From contig JACKLM010000002.1 in the NCBI GenBank assembly GCA_024235895.1, forward strand, positions 744,001 through 808,000: 64,000 nt of DNA, written 5' to 3'. The notes beneath the pieces were generated by a model, which was not told the origin of the DNA, searched no databases, and saw only the letters and a list, made by a program, of their open reading frames with translations. The stretch is from Burkholderiaceae bacterium (GTDB taxonomy: Bacteria > Pseudomonadota > Gammaproteobacteria > Burkholderiales > Burkholderiaceae_C). Below are positions 18,082-28,143 of the stretch, in pieces. Every line of letters starts with the position of its first letter. Positions within the stretch are counted from its first letter, which is position 1. The translations under genes and the position numbers were made by a program.

Positions 18082-20635
18082 CACCATGCGCCCTGCCGCC
18101 GGCGAACGCGCGCGCTGGCGCGACCTGCTGCGCCTGTCGTGGCGCGAGTGGCAGCACCACCCGGGGCGGCATGCGGTGGCGCTGCTGGCGGTGGCGCTGG
18201 GGGTGGCGCTCGCGTTCTCGGTGCACCTGATCAACCGCTCGGCACTGGCCGAGTTTGCCGCCGCCGTGCGCACGACCAGCGGCGAGCCCGACCTCGCGCT
18301 GCAGGCGCAGGCCGATGCCTTCGACGACGCGCTGTTCGACCGCGTCGCGCAGGCCGAGGGGGTCGCGCACGCGAGCCCGGTGCTGGAGCTGCAGACCTAT
18401 GCGCGGCGCGTCGCGGCTGCCGACACGCCGCGCCGACCGATCCGCGTCCTCGGCATCGACGCGCTGCGCGTCGGCCCGCTGGCGCCGGACCTCCTGCCGC
18501 GGCCGGCCTCAGGCCAGGGCCGGTTCGCGTGGCTGGACCCGGCGCTGGTCTTCGTCAACGCCGCCGCGCGGCGCGAGCTGGCGCTGGCCGACGGCGACCT
18601 GGTCGCGCTGCAGGCCGGGCCGCGCTGGGTCGAGCGCATCGTCGGCGGCACGCTTCCCGCCGGCGGGCCACCGCTGGCGGTGCTGGATATCGCCTCGGCG
18701 CAGCATGGATTCGGCCGCGTCGGGCAGGTTACGCGCATCGACCTGCGGCTGGCACCCGGCACCGACGCGCGCGAGCTCGTTCGCACGCTGGCGCTGCCGC
18801 CCGGGGTGCAGGCGCAGCATGCGCGCGACGCCGAGCAGCGCGTCTCGCAGCTGTCGCGCGCCTACCGCGTCAACCTGACGGTGCTGGCGCTGGTGGCGCT
18901 GTTCGTCGGCGCCTTCCTCGTCTATTCGGTGGTCGCGCTGTCGGTCGCGCAGCGCACGCCGGCGTTCGCGCTGCTGGGCGTGCTGGGGATGGCGGCGCGC
19001 CAGCGGCGCGCGCTGGTGCTGGCCGAGTGCGCGCTGCTGGGCGCGGCCGGCAGCGCGGTCGGGCTGCTCGGCGGCGCGGTGCTGGCGGCGGCGGCGCTGC
19101 GCTGGCTGGCCGGCGACCTGGGTGGCGGCTACTTCCCCGGCATCGCGCCGGTGCTGCGCATCGACGCCGCATCGACCGCCGGCTTCGCGTTGCTCGGCAC
19201 CGTGGCGGCGGTGATCGGCGGCTGGGTGCCGGCGCGCCACGCGCAGGCGCTGCCACCGGCGCTCGCGCTCAAGGGGCTGGGCACGGCGGCGGCGGCGCGC
19301 GCGCCGGCCTGGCCGGGTGCGTTGCTGGTCGCCGCCGGCGTCGCGCTGGCGTTCGCGCCGCCGGTCGCCGGGCTGCCGCTGGCGGCCTACCTGTCGGTGG
19401 CCTGCCTGCTGTTCGGCGGCGTCGCGCTGGTGCCGGTGGCGGTCGGCGTGCTGCTCGATGCGCAGGCCGCGCTGTGGCGGCCGCGCGGCGCGCTGCCGCT
19501 GCTGGCATTGCGGCGCGCGCGCTGGCAGCGTCACACGGCGACCGCGGCAGTGGCCGGCGTCGTCGCGAGCCTGGCGCTGTCGACCGCGCTGACGGTGATG
19601 GTGGCGAGTTTTCGCACCGGGGTGGCGGACTGGCTCGATACGGTGCTGCCGGCCGACCTCTATGCGCGCAGCGCGTCGGCCAGCGCCGCGGCGGCGCAGG
19701 CCTGGATGGCGCCGGACTTCCTCGCCGCGGCCGCCGCGCTGCCCGGGGTGGCGCGGCTGCAGGCCGGGCGCACGCTGCCGCTGCAGCTCGACCCGGCGCT
19801 GCCGGCGGTGGTGCTGGTGGCGCGCGAGATCGGCGACCCGGCGGCGACGCTGCCGCTGCTCGCGCCGCCGCAGCCGGCGCGCGCGGGCGAGGTCGGCGTC
19901 TTCGTCAGCGAGGCGGTGGTGGCGCTGCACGGCGCCGCGCCGGGCCGCCTGCTGACGCTGCCGCTGCCCGGACGTGCGCAGCCGGTGCGCGTGCGCGGCG
20001 TCTGGCGCGACTACGCGCGCCAGTTCGGCAGCATCGCGATCGAGCGCGCCGACTACCTCGCGCTGACCGGCGACGCGCGCGTCAACGAGCTGGCGCTGTG
20101 GCTGGCGCCGGGCGCCGAGGTCGCGCAGGTGCAGGCCGCGCTGCGCGCGCGGCTGCCGACGCCGGACATGCTGGACTTCGCCGCCACCGCCGAGCTGCGT
20201 GCGACCTCGCTGCGCATCTTCGACCGCAGCTTCGCCGTCACCACCTACCTGCAGGCGGTGGCGATCGCGGTCGGGCTGGTCGGGGTCGCGGCCAGCCTGT
20301 CGGCGCAGGTGCTGGCGCGGCGCAAGGAGTTCGGGCTGCTCGCGCACCTGGGGCTGACGCGGCGCCAGGTGACGGCGCTGGTGACGGGCGAGGCGGCGGC
20401 CTGGCTGGCCGCGGGCTGCGCGATCGGGCTGGCGCTGGGGCTGGCGGTCAGCGCGGTGCTGGTGCACGTCGTCAACCCGCAGAGCTTCCACTGGACGATG
20501 GAGCTGGTGCTGCCCGGCGGCCGGCTGGCGGCGCTGGCGGCGGCGGTGCTGGCCGCCGGGGTGGCGACCGCCGCGCTCAGCGCGCGCCGCGCGGCGTCGC
20601 GCGCGGCGGTGCTGTCGGTGAAGGAAGACTGGTGA
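18074..20635 (+). CDS. ABC transporter permease with FtsX-like domains (AttF/AttG type)
   Basis: The 853-residue membrane protein has an N-terminal transmembrane helix (about 29-47), a large periplasmic domain, a three-helix FtsX block (about 265-370), a second helix group and periplasmic domain, and a C-terminal FtsX block (about 735-845). It looks like a fused, duplicated MacB-like permease; where AttF and AttG are separate genes, this single protein would do both jobs. The substrate is unknown; lipid or lipoprotein extraction is typical of relatives. The following gene starts on its stop codon (GTGA). Confidence 0.9.
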
Positions 20636-21741
20636 GGCGACGTGGCTGGCTCGCGCTTTTCGCGGCGAATGCGCTGTCTGGCGTCTCGCGCGCGGCCGGG
20701 ACGGTCCGCACGGATGCGGCTCCCAAAGCCGAGGCTGCGGTGCAGCGCAACCGCGCCCTCGTCTTCCCGCGCGACCACGGCGCGCATCCCGAAACCCGCA
20801 TCGAGTGGTGGTACCTGACCGGCTGGCTGGGCCGCTTCGAGGCCCCGCGCGCGGGATTTCAGGTCACCTTCTTTCGCATCCGCACCGGGCTGGCCGAAGA
20901 ACTCCCGGGCCGATTCGCGCCGCGCCAGCTGCTGTTCGCGCACGCGGCGCTGACCGACCTCGGCGCCGGGCGGCATCGCCACGCCGAGCGCCTCGCGCGC
21001 TGGAACGGCGACGCCGACGCGGTGCTGGCACGAGCCTCGCTGCGCGATACCGACATCCGCATCGGCGGCTGGACGCTGGCGCGCGACGGCGATGGCGTCT
21101 ACCGCGCACGCATCGACGACGACGCGCTGGCGCTGTCGATCAGCGCCGCGCCGACCCAGCCGCTGCTGCTGCAAGGCGACGCCGGCTTCTCGCGCAAGGG
21201 GCCCGAGGAGCGCCAGGCGAGCCACTACCTGACCGAGCCGCAGCTCGCGCTGCGCGCCCGCAGCGGCCCCGACGGCCCCGAGACGGAGGGCCGCGCCTGG
21301 CTGGACCACGAGTGGAGCGACGAACTGCTGCACCCCGACGCGCAGGGCTGGGACTGGATCGGCATCAACCTCGCCGACGGCAGCGCGCTGACGGCGTTCC
21401 AGTTGCGGCGCGCCGACGGCTCGGCGTTGTGGGCGGGCGGCAGCTGGCGACCGGCCGGCGGCACGGCGCACTCATTCGAGCCCGGCGAGGTCCGCTTCGA
21501 GCCGCTGGCGTACTGGACCAGCCCGGCCACCGGCGGCCGCTACCCGGTGCGCTGGCGCGTGCAGACGCCGGCCGGGAGATTCGCGCTGCGCAGCCTGCTC
21601 GACGCGCAGGAGATGGACGGCCGCGCCGGGACCGGCACCGTCTACTGGGAGGGCCTGTCGGAGCTGCTCGACCACTCCGGGCGTCGCCTGGGGCTGGGCT
21701 ACCTGGAGATGACGGGGTATGTCGGGCGGCTGGCGGTGTAG
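20632..21741 (+). CDS. secreted lipocalin-like protein, AttH/CrtC family
   Basis: The 369-residue protein has a short signal peptide (LALFAANALSGVSRAAG) and the double-lipocalin signature of the AttH/hydroxyneurosporene synthase family: RIEWWYLTGWLGRF near the start and GRAWLDHEWSDE in the second half. Relatives include CrtC carotenoid hydratase, but no carotenoid genes are nearby. The link to an upstream ABC ATPase and permease argues for the AttH role as a periplasmic hydrophobic-ligand partner. The GTG start overlaps the permease stop. Confidence 0.85.
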   Translation: MRRRGWLALFAANALSGVSRAAGTVRTDAAPKAEAAVQRNRALVFPRDHGAHPETRIEWWYLTGWLGRFEAPRAGFQVTFFRIRTGLAEELPGRFAPRQLLFAHAALTDLGAGRHRHAERLARWNGDADAVLARASLRDTDIRIGGWTLARDGDGVYRARIDDDALALSISAAPTQPLLLQGDAGFSRKGPEERQASHYLTEPQLALRARSGPDGPETEGRAWLDHEWSDELLHPDAQGWDWIGINLADGSALTAFQLRRADGSALWAGGSWRPAGGTAHSFEPGEVRFEPLAYWTSPATGGRYPVRWRVQTPAGRFALRSLLDAQEMDGRAGTGTVYWEGLSELLDHSGRRLGLGYLEMTGYVGRLAV

Positions 21742-21924
21742 CCGGCCCCGCCGCGTCGGCCGCCACACGCGTTCGAACGAGCACGGAATGCCTGCGCTCG
21801 AGCGGCCGCTCAGGCCCGACCACGCCCATCCGGCAGGCGCGGCGCGAAGGCCCGACCGGCCTCTTCGTGGCCAAGCGCGCGGACTTCCCGAAGCCCGACA
21901 GCACTGCCAGTGCAGCGTTCTGCG

Positions 21925-22605
21925 CTAGGGGACCACGCCCGGCGCCAGAAGCCGCTGCAACCGTGCGCCCAGCCGCCTCGCGGCTTCGTCCCAAGGCAAC
22001 TCGATACCCAGGCCCGCAAGATCGACGGTGCGCAGCCCGGCGTAGCCGCAGGGGTCGATGCGGCCGAAGGGCTCCAGGTCCATCGCCAGGTTCAGGGCCA
22101 GGCCGTGGTAGGTGCGGTGGCGGCTGACCTTGATGCCCAGCGCGGCGATCTTGCCCAGCCCCTCGAAGGGATCGGCACCCGGCGCAGCCGCCGGCAGCCG
22201 CGCATGGCCGAACGGATCGTCCAGCCGCACATAGATGCCAGGCGCACCGGCGACGCGATGTCCGGTGACACCGGCCGACGCCAGTACGTCGATCACGGCG
22301 TGCTCGAGCCGGTAGACGTACTCCTTGACGTAGATGCCCAGCCGCTGCAGGTCCACCAGCGGGTAGGCGACGAGTTGCCCCGGCCCGTGGAAGGTCACCT
22401 GCCCGCCGCGCGCGGTCGGCACGACCGGGATGCCGCCGGGTGCGCGCAAATGCTCGGCGCGCCCCGCGACGCCCTGCGTGAACACCGGATCGTGCTCGAC
22501 CAGCCACAGCTCGTCGGGCGTATCGGGCCCGCGCGACTCGGTGAAAGCACGCATCTCGGCCTCGATACCGTCGTAGGCGCGGCGACCCAGCGTGCGCAGC
22601 TTCAT
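21925..22605 (-). CDS. lipB: octanoyltransferase
   Basis: The 226-residue enzyme transfers octanoyl from acyl carrier protein to the lipoyl domains of 2-oxoacid dehydrogenases and the glycine cleavage system. Motifs are EHDPVFTQG, the RGGQVTFHGPGQLV loop, the catalytic Lys in ALGIKVSR and the catalytic Cys in IDPCGYAGL. Length is typical. In this lineage lipB is usually preceded by ybeD and followed by lipA. Here ggt separates it from ybeD and no lipA follows, so lipA must lie elsewhere. A -10-like TACACT sits 7 nt before the start. Confidence 0.95.
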   Translation of the reverse strand: MKLRTLGRRAYDGIEAEMRAFTESRGPDTPDELWLVEHDPVFTQGVAGRAEHLRAPGGIPVVPTARGGQVTFHGPGQLVAYPLVDLQRLGIYVKEYVYRLEHAVIDVLASAGVTGHRVAGAPGIYVRLDDPFGHARLPAAAPGADPFEGLGKIAALGIKVSRHRTYHGLALNLAMDLEPFGRIDPCGYAGLRTVDLAGLGIELPWDEAARRLGARLQRLLAPGVVP

Positions 22606-22612
22606 GCGACGG

Positions 22613-22618
22613 AGTGTA
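22613..22618 (-). promoter_or_regulatory. -10-like hexamer for lipB
   Basis: On the minus strand this reads TACACT and ends 7 nt before the lipB ATG, the same arrangement as at murU and the S8 protease gene. Confidence 0.4.
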
Positions 22619-22686
22619 GGGTTGGCGTATGCCAGGCGAGGCCGGCCTTGCCGGGGATGAGGTGGTCGTCGCCGAAGGAGACGAAG

Positions 22687-24636
22687 ATGGGGTCATTCAG
22701 CGCCGTCGATGCGATCGAGCCGGGAGGTCCGACCCGGTGCGTCGCTGCGATCGCCGCCGCGGCACTCCTCGTGGGCTGCGCCGCCGGTTTGCCCATGCGG
22801 CATCCGGAGCCAGGGGCGTCGCTGCCGGGCCTGGTGGCTGGCGCAAGCGGGTTCCGCGAGGGCGTCGTCGCGGTCGCCAACCCCTACGCTGCCGAGGCCG
22901 GCGCGCGCATCCTCGGGCAGGGCGGCAACGCCGTCGATGCCGCGGTGGCGATCGCCTACGCGCTCAACGTCGTCGAGCCGCAGTCGGCCGGCATCGGCGG
23001 CGGCGGCTTCATGATGGTCCACCTGGCCGCCAGCGCCCAGACTTTCGCCATCGACTCGCGCGAGAAGGCCCCCGCCGGCGCGACGGCCGACCAGTTCGTC
23101 GGCAAGTCCTTCGGCAACGCGTCGACCTCGGGCCTCGCGGTCGGCGTGCCCGGCATGGTGCGCGGCACCGCGCTGGCGGTCGAGCGCTGGGGCCGGCTGC
23201 CGCTGGCGGCGTCGCTGGAGCCGGCGATTGCACTCGCCGGTGACGGGTTTGCCGCGACGCCGCGCTACGTGGCCGCGAGCTGCAACGCGCGCGCCCGCCA
23301 CTACCCCGAGGTCGAGGCCTTCTTCTGCCCTGGTGGCACCGCGCGCGTGCAGGTCGGCGAGACGGTGACCAACGAGCCGCTGGCCGAGACCCTGCGCACG
23401 ATCGCGCGCGACGGCCCGGACGCCTTCTACCGCGGCGACATCGCGATGGGCATCCTGGAGGGCCAGAAGCGGGTTCGCCCGATTGCTCCTCCGGCGCAGC
23501 CCTTGGACGCCTCTTACACCGGCCGCATGACGCTGGCCGACCTGCAGACCTACACCGCCGATCTGCGCGCGCCCGTCGTCGGCACCTACCGCGGCTACAC
23601 GATCAAGGCGATGAGCCCGCCGTCCTCAGGCGGCCTGACGGTGCTGAACATGCTGGGCATGCTGGAGCGCTTCCCGCTCGGCGACGCCAGCCAGGGCTTC
23701 GGCTTCGGCAGCACGCGCACGCTGCACGTGATGACCGAGGCGATGCGCCTGGCCTTCGCCGACCGCGCGGTGTGGATGGGCGACACCGGCTTCGTCGACC
23801 TGCCGACCCGCGGCCTGATCGACCCGCGCTACACCGCGCTGCGAAGCGCGCTGATCGACCCCGACACGCGCATGGCCACCGCCGTCGCCGGCGACCCGCG
23901 CCCCTACGACGACGGCCCGATCGGCGGCCGGCTCGACCCGACCGAGGTCTTCGCGGGCCCGGGCGGCTCGACGACGCACTTCTCGGTCGTCGACAAGTGG
24001 GGCAACATGGTCTCGTACACCAACACCATCGAGGCGTCGCACGGCGCCGGCATGTTCGCCGGCACCTACCCGGCCGGCTGCGCGGCGGTCAGCTGCTTCA
24101 GGAGCTTCGGCTTCCTGCTCAACAACGAGCTCACCGACTTCAACTTCACGCCTCAGGCGAAGGACGATGTGTCGGGCTTCAACCCGGGCGCGAACGACGT
24201 CGTGCCCGGCAAGCGCCCGCGCAGCAGCATGGTGCCGACGATGATCTTCGACTCGAGCGGCCGGCCGCTGATCGCGTACGGTTCCCCCGGCGGCGCGACG
24301 ATCATCAACTCGGTGCTCAACGTCACGCTGAACCTGATCGACCACGGCATGACGCTGCAGGATGCCATCGACGCGCCGAGGCTGTCCGTCACCTCGGCGG
24401 CCGGGACGGTGGGCTTCGACGACGGTGCGCCGGGCGGGCGCTTCCAGGGCTTCGCGCCGGCGGCGCTGAACGGCCTGCGCGATCTCGGCCATCCGGTCAG
24501 CGGCAACAGCCCGTCGGCCATCGGCTCGGTGCAGGCGGTGGTCGTCGAGCCGAGGACCGGCAAGCAGTTCGGCGGCGCCGATTCCCGGCGCGAGGGCACG
24601 GTGATCGGTCTGCCGCGGTCGCGCGGCGGGCGCTGA
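22687..24636 (+). CDS. ggt: gamma-glutamyltransferase, predicted lipoprotein
   Basis: The 649-residue Ntn-hydrolase precursor cleaves gamma-glutamyl bonds of glutathione and related compounds. The autocatalytic site is before Thr429 in GGSTTHFSVVDK. Other family motifs are GGNAVDAAVA near residue 80, SAGIGGGGF near 100 and PGKRPRSSMVPT. A lipobox (LVGC, Cys31) suggests anchoring in the periplasm, unusual because most relatives are soluble periplasmic proteins. The start is supported by AAGGAG 6 nt upstream. It lies on the opposite strand between ybeD and lipB and so breaks that conserved pair. Confidence 0.94.
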   Translation: MGSFSAVDAIEPGGPTRCVAAIAAAALLVGCAAGLPMRHPEPGASLPGLVAGASGFREGVVAVANPYAAEAGARILGQGGNAVDAAVAIAYALNVVEPQSAGIGGGGFMMVHLAASAQTFAIDSREKAPAGATADQFVGKSFGNASTSGLAVGVPGMVRGTALAVERWGRLPLAASLEPAIALAGDGFAATPRYVAASCNARARHYPEVEAFFCPGGTARVQVGETVTNEPLAETLRTIARDGPDAFYRGDIAMGILEGQKRVRPIAPPAQPLDASYTGRMTLADLQTYTADLRAPVVGTYRGYTIKAMSPPSSGGLTVLNMLGMLERFPLGDASQGFGFGSTRTLHVMTEAMRLAFADRAVWMGDTGFVDLPTRGLIDPRYTALRSALIDPDTRMATAVAGDPRPYDDGPIGGRLDPTEVFAGPGGSTTHFSVVDKWGNMVSYTNTIEASHGAGMFAGTYPAGCAAVSCFRSFGFLLNNELTDFNFTPQAKDDVSGFNPGANDVVPGKRPRSSMVPTMIFDSSGRPLIAYGSPGGATIINSVLNVTLNLIDHGMTLQDAIDAPRLSVTSAAGTVGFDDGAPGGRFQGFAPAALNGLRDLGHPVSGNSPSAIGSVQAVVVEPRTGKQFGGADSRREGTVIGLPRSRGGR

Positions 24637-24669
24637 TCGCCCGGGGTCGGCTCCCGCCGGCCCCGCGTG

Positions 24670-24945
24670 CTACAGCACGACCTTGACCATCGGGTGCGTG
24701 CTCAGCGTGCGGTAGAGCTCGTCGAGCTGCGCGCGACTGGTCGCGGTGACGGTGATCGTGATGCCGAGGTAATTGCCGCCGCGACTGGCGCGGGTTTCGA
24801 CCGTCGCGGCGTCGAAACCCGGGTCGAAGCGGCGCGCGACCGAGACGATCGCCTCGACGAAGCCCTCGGCCCGCACCCCCATCACCTTGATCGGGAACGC
24901 GCACGGGTACTCGATCAGGCTCGACTCGGGCGGGATCTCGCGCAT
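24670..24945 (-). CDS. DUF493 (YbeD) family protein
   Basis: The 91-residue protein shows the DUF493 core: YPCAFPIKVMG at the start, RGGNYLGITITVTA in the middle and STHPMVKVVL at the end, an ACT-like small domain. Its function is unknown; in many proteobacteria it sits between the D-Ala carboxypeptidase gene and lipB. Here dat and dacC are upstream as usual, but lipB is displaced by ggt. Confidence 0.93.
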   Translation of the reverse strand: MREIPPESSLIEYPCAFPIKVMGVRAEGFVEAIVSVARRFDPGFDAATVETRASRGGNYLGITITVTATSRAQLDELYRTLSTHPMVKVVL

Positions 24946-24976
24946 CGCAGGCGTCGTCGTGGCGCTGCCGGCGCGG

Positions 24977-25864
24977 TCAGAGGCATTGTTCGCGCTTGGC
25001 GCGCTGGTAGGCTTCGTACAGGCGCGCGTAGACCGGCCCAGGCTTGCCGCGCAGCGCGCCGTGGCCGACCGGCTCGCCGTCCAGGCGCGTCACCGCCAGC
25101 ACCTCCTTGGTCGCCGACGACAGCATCACCTCGTCGGCGCTGCGCAGGTCGGCCTCGGCGATCGGGCGCAGGTTGTACGCAATGCCCTCGTCCTCGCACA
25201 GCTCGCGCAGCAGGTCGACGCGGATGCCCTCGAGGACATGCTCGCTCTTGGGCGGGCCCAGCAGCGCGCCCTCGTGGACGATCCAGACGTTGCTCGCCGA
25301 GGCCTCGGTCAGGAAGCCGTCGCGCAGCATGATCGTCTCGGCCGCACCCTGGTCGGCCGAGATCTGGCGCGCCAGCACGTTGCCCAGCAGGCTGGTGCTC
25401 TTGATGTCGCCGCGTTCCCAGCGGAAGTCGCGCGCGGTCACGCAGGCCACGCCGTGGTGGCGCTGCTCGGCCGTCGGCGGCTTCATCGCGCTGGCCATCA
25501 TGAAGACGGTCGGCTCGATGTCCGGCGGCATCACGTGGTCGCGCAGCGCCACGCCACGCGTGACCTGGATGTAGACGAGCTGGTCGGCCACCCCGGTCTG
25601 CGCCTGCATCGCCTGCACCAGGCGGCGCGCGGCGGCGAGCCACTGCTCGCGCGTGCGAGGCGGCACGATGCGTATCCTGGCCAGCCCGCGCGCCAGCCTC
25701 GCCATGTGCTCGTCGAAACGGAACAGCCGGCCTGCGTAGACCGGCACGACTTCGTAGACGCCGTCGCCGAAGATGAAGCCACGGTCCATCGGGCTGATCC
25801 GCGCCTGGGCCAGCGGCATCAGTTCGCCGTCGAGTTCGCAGGGCGTATCGGGCAGCTTGGTCAT
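24977..25864 (-). CDS. dat: D-amino acid aminotransferase (PLP class IV)
   Basis: The 295-residue fold-type IV aminotransferase binds PLP through the Lys in DIKSTSLLGNV. It also has RGFIFGDGVYEVVPVY near the N-terminus and EASASNVW in the cofactor region. D-alanine aminotransferase, BCAT and ADC lyase share this fold; the position directly after a D-Ala-D-Ala carboxypeptidase gene favours D-amino acid transamination. The ATG at MTKLPDTP was chosen because the longer frame runs into the 3' flank of dacC with no matching sequence. Confidence 0.88.
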   Translation of the reverse strand: MTKLPDTPCELDGELMPLAQARISPMDRGFIFGDGVYEVVPVYAGRLFRFDEHMARLARGLARIRIVPPRTREQWLAAARRLVQAMQAQTGVADQLVYIQVTRGVALRDHVMPPDIEPTVFMMASAMKPPTAEQRHHGVACVTARDFRWERGDIKSTSLLGNVLARQISADQGAAETIMLRDGFLTEASASNVWIVHEGALLGPPKSEHVLEGIRVDLLRELCEDEGIAYNLRPIAEADLRSADEVMLSSATKEVLAVTRLDGEPVGHGALRGKPGPVYARLYEAYQRAKREQCL

Positions 25865-25928
25865 GCGGCGCTTTCGCGGTGGGGGAAGGCGGTGCGCGGC
25901 CGGGCTGCGACCGCGGGCGGCGACCAGC

Positions 25929-27143
25929 TTAGCGGATCCACAGCCGCAGCGCATCCCAGGCGCGGCCGAAGACGCCGGCCAGAGGCACCGGCTCGAGCAC
26001 CTCCAGCGGGACGCGGCGGACCTCGTCGCCCCCCGCGGTGTGCACGCGCAGCGTGCCCACCACCTGGCCCGACTCCAGCGGCGCGACCAGCGGGTCGGTG
26101 CGCTCGGCGCTGGTCGCGAGCCAGGCGCCGGCGCCGCGCGGCACCGTCACCGTCAGCCCGCCGGGCACGCCCAGGCCGACCTGGTCGAGCCGCCCCTTCC
26201 ACACCGGCACCGTGGTCGCCGCCTTGCCCGGCTCGAGCAGCCGCACCATGTCCCAGGCCTGCCAGCCCCAGTTGAGCAGCTTCTCGCTTTCGCTGGCGCG
26301 CGCGCCGCGCGAATCGGTCCCCAGCACGACGCTGAGCAGACGCCGCTCGCCCGCGGGGGTGTCGCGCCGCGCGCTGGCCACCAGGCAGTAGCCGGCGGCC
26401 TCGGTGTAGCCGGTCTTCATGCCGTCGACGGTCGGGTCGCGACCCAGCAGCATGTTGCGGTTGTCCTGACGGATGCCGTTGAAGGCGTACTCGCGCAGCG
26501 AGTAGTAGCGGTAGCCGTCGGGGAAGTCGCGGATCAACCTCGCGGCGATCGTCGCGACGTCGCGCGCGCTGCTGTAGTGGCCGGGCTCGGTCAGCCCGGT
26601 GACGTTGCGGAACTGCGTGTTCTTCAGCCCCCAGGCCTGCGCCTGCCGGTTCATCGCCTCGACGAAGGTCTCGACGCTGCCGGCCACCCCCTCGGCCAGC
26701 GCGACCGAGGCGTCGTTGCCGCTTTGCACGATCATGCCGCGCAGCAGCTCGTCGACCTTGGGCTTCATGCGCGGATCGATGAACATCATCGAGCCGCCGC
26801 CCTTGCGCTCGTTCCACGCCCGCTCGGACACCGGCAGCGTCTGCTCCAGCGTGAGCTTGCCGTCCTTCAGCGCCTGGAGGACGAGGTAGGCGGTCATGAT
26901 CTTGGTCAGCGACGCCGGGTCGGCGCGCGCGTCGGCATCGCGCTCGGCGAGCACCTGGTCGCTCGACAGGTCGACGAGCAGGTACTGGCGCGCGGCCAGC
27001 GTCGGCGGCTGCGGCAGTTCGGCCGCGGCCGGTGCAGCCGCGAGCACGACGAGGACGGACAGCGCGAGGGCGGCGGCGCGGCGTGCGCGCGAACCGATGG
27101 AGGCGGTCGGCAGGATCAGGGGCATCGGACAAGGAAATGGCAC
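25929..27143 (-). CDS. dacC: D-alanyl-D-alanine carboxypeptidase (PBP5/6 family)
   Basis: The 404-residue penicillin-binding protein trims the terminal D-Ala of peptidoglycan pentapeptides in the periplasm. It has a signal peptide (about 15-40), the nucleophile motif ASLTK, SGN, and KTG in GMKTGYT. The C-terminal PBP5-like beta domain ends in a short amphipathic stretch (FGRAWDALRLWIR) that should bind the membrane. A second ATG six codons in is possible. It heads the dacC-dat-ybeD unit. The exact paralogue (dacA or dacC) is not decided. Confidence 0.95.
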   Translation of the reverse strand: MPFPCPMPLILPTASIGSRARRAAALALSVLVVLAAAPAAAELPQPPTLAARQYLLVDLSSDQVLAERDADARADPASLTKIMTAYLVLQALKDGKLTLEQTLPVSERAWNERKGGGSMMFIDPRMKPKVDELLRGMIVQSGNDASVALAEGVAGSVETFVEAMNRQAQAWGLKNTQFRNVTGLTEPGHYSSARDVATIAARLIRDFPDGYRYYSLREYAFNGIRQDNRNMLLGRDPTVDGMKTGYTEAAGYCLVASARRDTPAGERRLLSVVLGTDSRGARASESEKLLNWGWQAWDMVRLLEPGKAATTVPVWKGRLDQVGLGVPGGLTVTVPRGAGAWLATSAERTDPLVAPLESGQVVGTLRVHTAGGDEVRRVPLEVLEPVPLAGVFGRAWDALRLWIR

Positions 27144-27190
27144 GGTGAGGACGCCGCCGGCGCGGGTTCGCCCGCGCCGGCGGTGCAGGA

Positions 27191-27811
27191 TCAGCGACAG
27201 GCCTGGACGACGATGCGCTTGAGCACGCCGAGCTGGCCGTGGAAGAAGTGGCCGACGCCGGGGACGACGACGACCGGCAGCGTCTGCGGCCGCGCCCAGT
27301 CGAGCACCGCCGCCAGCGGGACGACGTCGTCGGCCTCGCCGTGGACGACCAGCGCCGATTCGGACACCGGCGGCGCCGGGAAGTTCGCCACCGCCGGCCC
27401 GACCAGCACCAGCGGGAACGGCCGCGTGCCACCGGCATCGGCCAGGCAGGCCGCAGCGCGCGCGGCCATCGCGCCGCCGAAGCTGAAGCCGCCCAGCGCC
27501 AGCGGCTGACTCGCGTCGGCGCCCGTGGCGACGACGGCGAGCAGGTCATCGACCTCGCCGCGCCCCTCGTCCCAGGCGCCGGCCGAGCCGCCGACGCCGC
27601 GGAAGTTGAAGCGCAGCGCGCGCCAGCCGAGCTGGACGAAGGCGCGCGCCAGCGTCTGCACGACCTTGTTGTCCATCGTGCCGCCGTGCAGCGGGTGCGG
27701 GTGCGCGAGCACGGCGGTGCCGCGTGGCGCCTCGCCGACCGGGTCGTCGGCGGCGCAGACCAGCGTGCCGGCCGGACCGGCGATCTCGAATCGCCGCGTG
27801 CCCGCCCTCAT
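27191..27811 (-). CDS. alpha/beta hydrolase, COG2945-like
   Basis: The 206-residue cytosolic hydrolase carries HPHPLHGGTMDN at the oxyanion region, the nucleophile elbow GGFSFGG, the acid GEADDVVP and the catalytic His in GVGHFFHG. This compact form without a cap matches the predicted hydrolase group COG2945, whose substrates are unknown. Its ATG overlaps the stop of the ferredoxin gene as ATGA, so the two are translationally coupled. Confidence 0.85.
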   Translation of the reverse strand: MRAGTRRFEIAGPAGTLVCAADDPVGEAPRGTAVLAHPHPLHGGTMDNKVVQTLARAFVQLGWRALRFNFRGVGGSAGAWDEGRGEVDDLLAVVATGADASQPLALGGFSFGGAMAARAAACLADAGGTRPFPLVLVGPAVANFPAPPVSESALVVHGEADDVVPLAAVLDWARPQTLPVVVVPGVGHFFHGQLGVLKRIVVQACR

Positions 27812-28137
27812 CGGCCGACGTCGGGCGCCAGCAGCAGGCGTGGCACGACCTCGCCGTGCTGCAGGTGACGCTCGACGATCTCGTCGATGTCGCTCTTGTC
27901 GACGTAGGTGTACCAGGTGCCCTCGGGGTAGACGACGGCGACCGGCCCGCCGGCACAGCGGTCGAGGCAGCCGGCCTTGTTGACACGCACCTTGCCGGGG
28001 CCCGCCAGCCCGAGCGCCTTGACGCGTTGCTTGCAGTGGTCGAAGGCGCCCATCGAGTCGTGCTGCGCGCAGGCGGCCTCGCCGTTGTCGCGCTGGTTGA
28101 CACAGAAGAAGATGTGGCGCTGGAAGTAGGGCGTCAT
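27808..28137 (-). CDS. thioredoxin-like [2Fe-2S] ferredoxin
   Basis: The 109-residue protein has the four-cysteine pattern of thioredoxin-like ferredoxins: CVN near residue 12, CAQHDS, then NKAGCLDRCAGGP. The C-terminal Y-V-D-K-S-D-I-D-E-I-V-E-R-H stretch is typical of the COG3411 family. It is a soluble one-electron carrier; the partner is unknown. It lies between hemJ and the hydrolase. A TACAAT hexamer ends 6 nt before the ATG. Confidence 0.9.
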   Translation of the reverse strand: MTPYFQRHIFFCVNQRDNGEAACAQHDSMGAFDHCKQRVKALGLAGPGKVRVNKAGCLDRCAGGPVAVVYPEGTWYTYVDKSDIDEIVERHLQHGEVVPRLLLAPDVGR

Positions 28138-28143
28138 GGGGCG

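Noticed and set aside
24637..24669. Terminator between convergent ggt and ybeD
   Set aside because: A GGGG-CGG / CCG-CCCC dyad is present but short, interrupted and without a T run, so it was not called.
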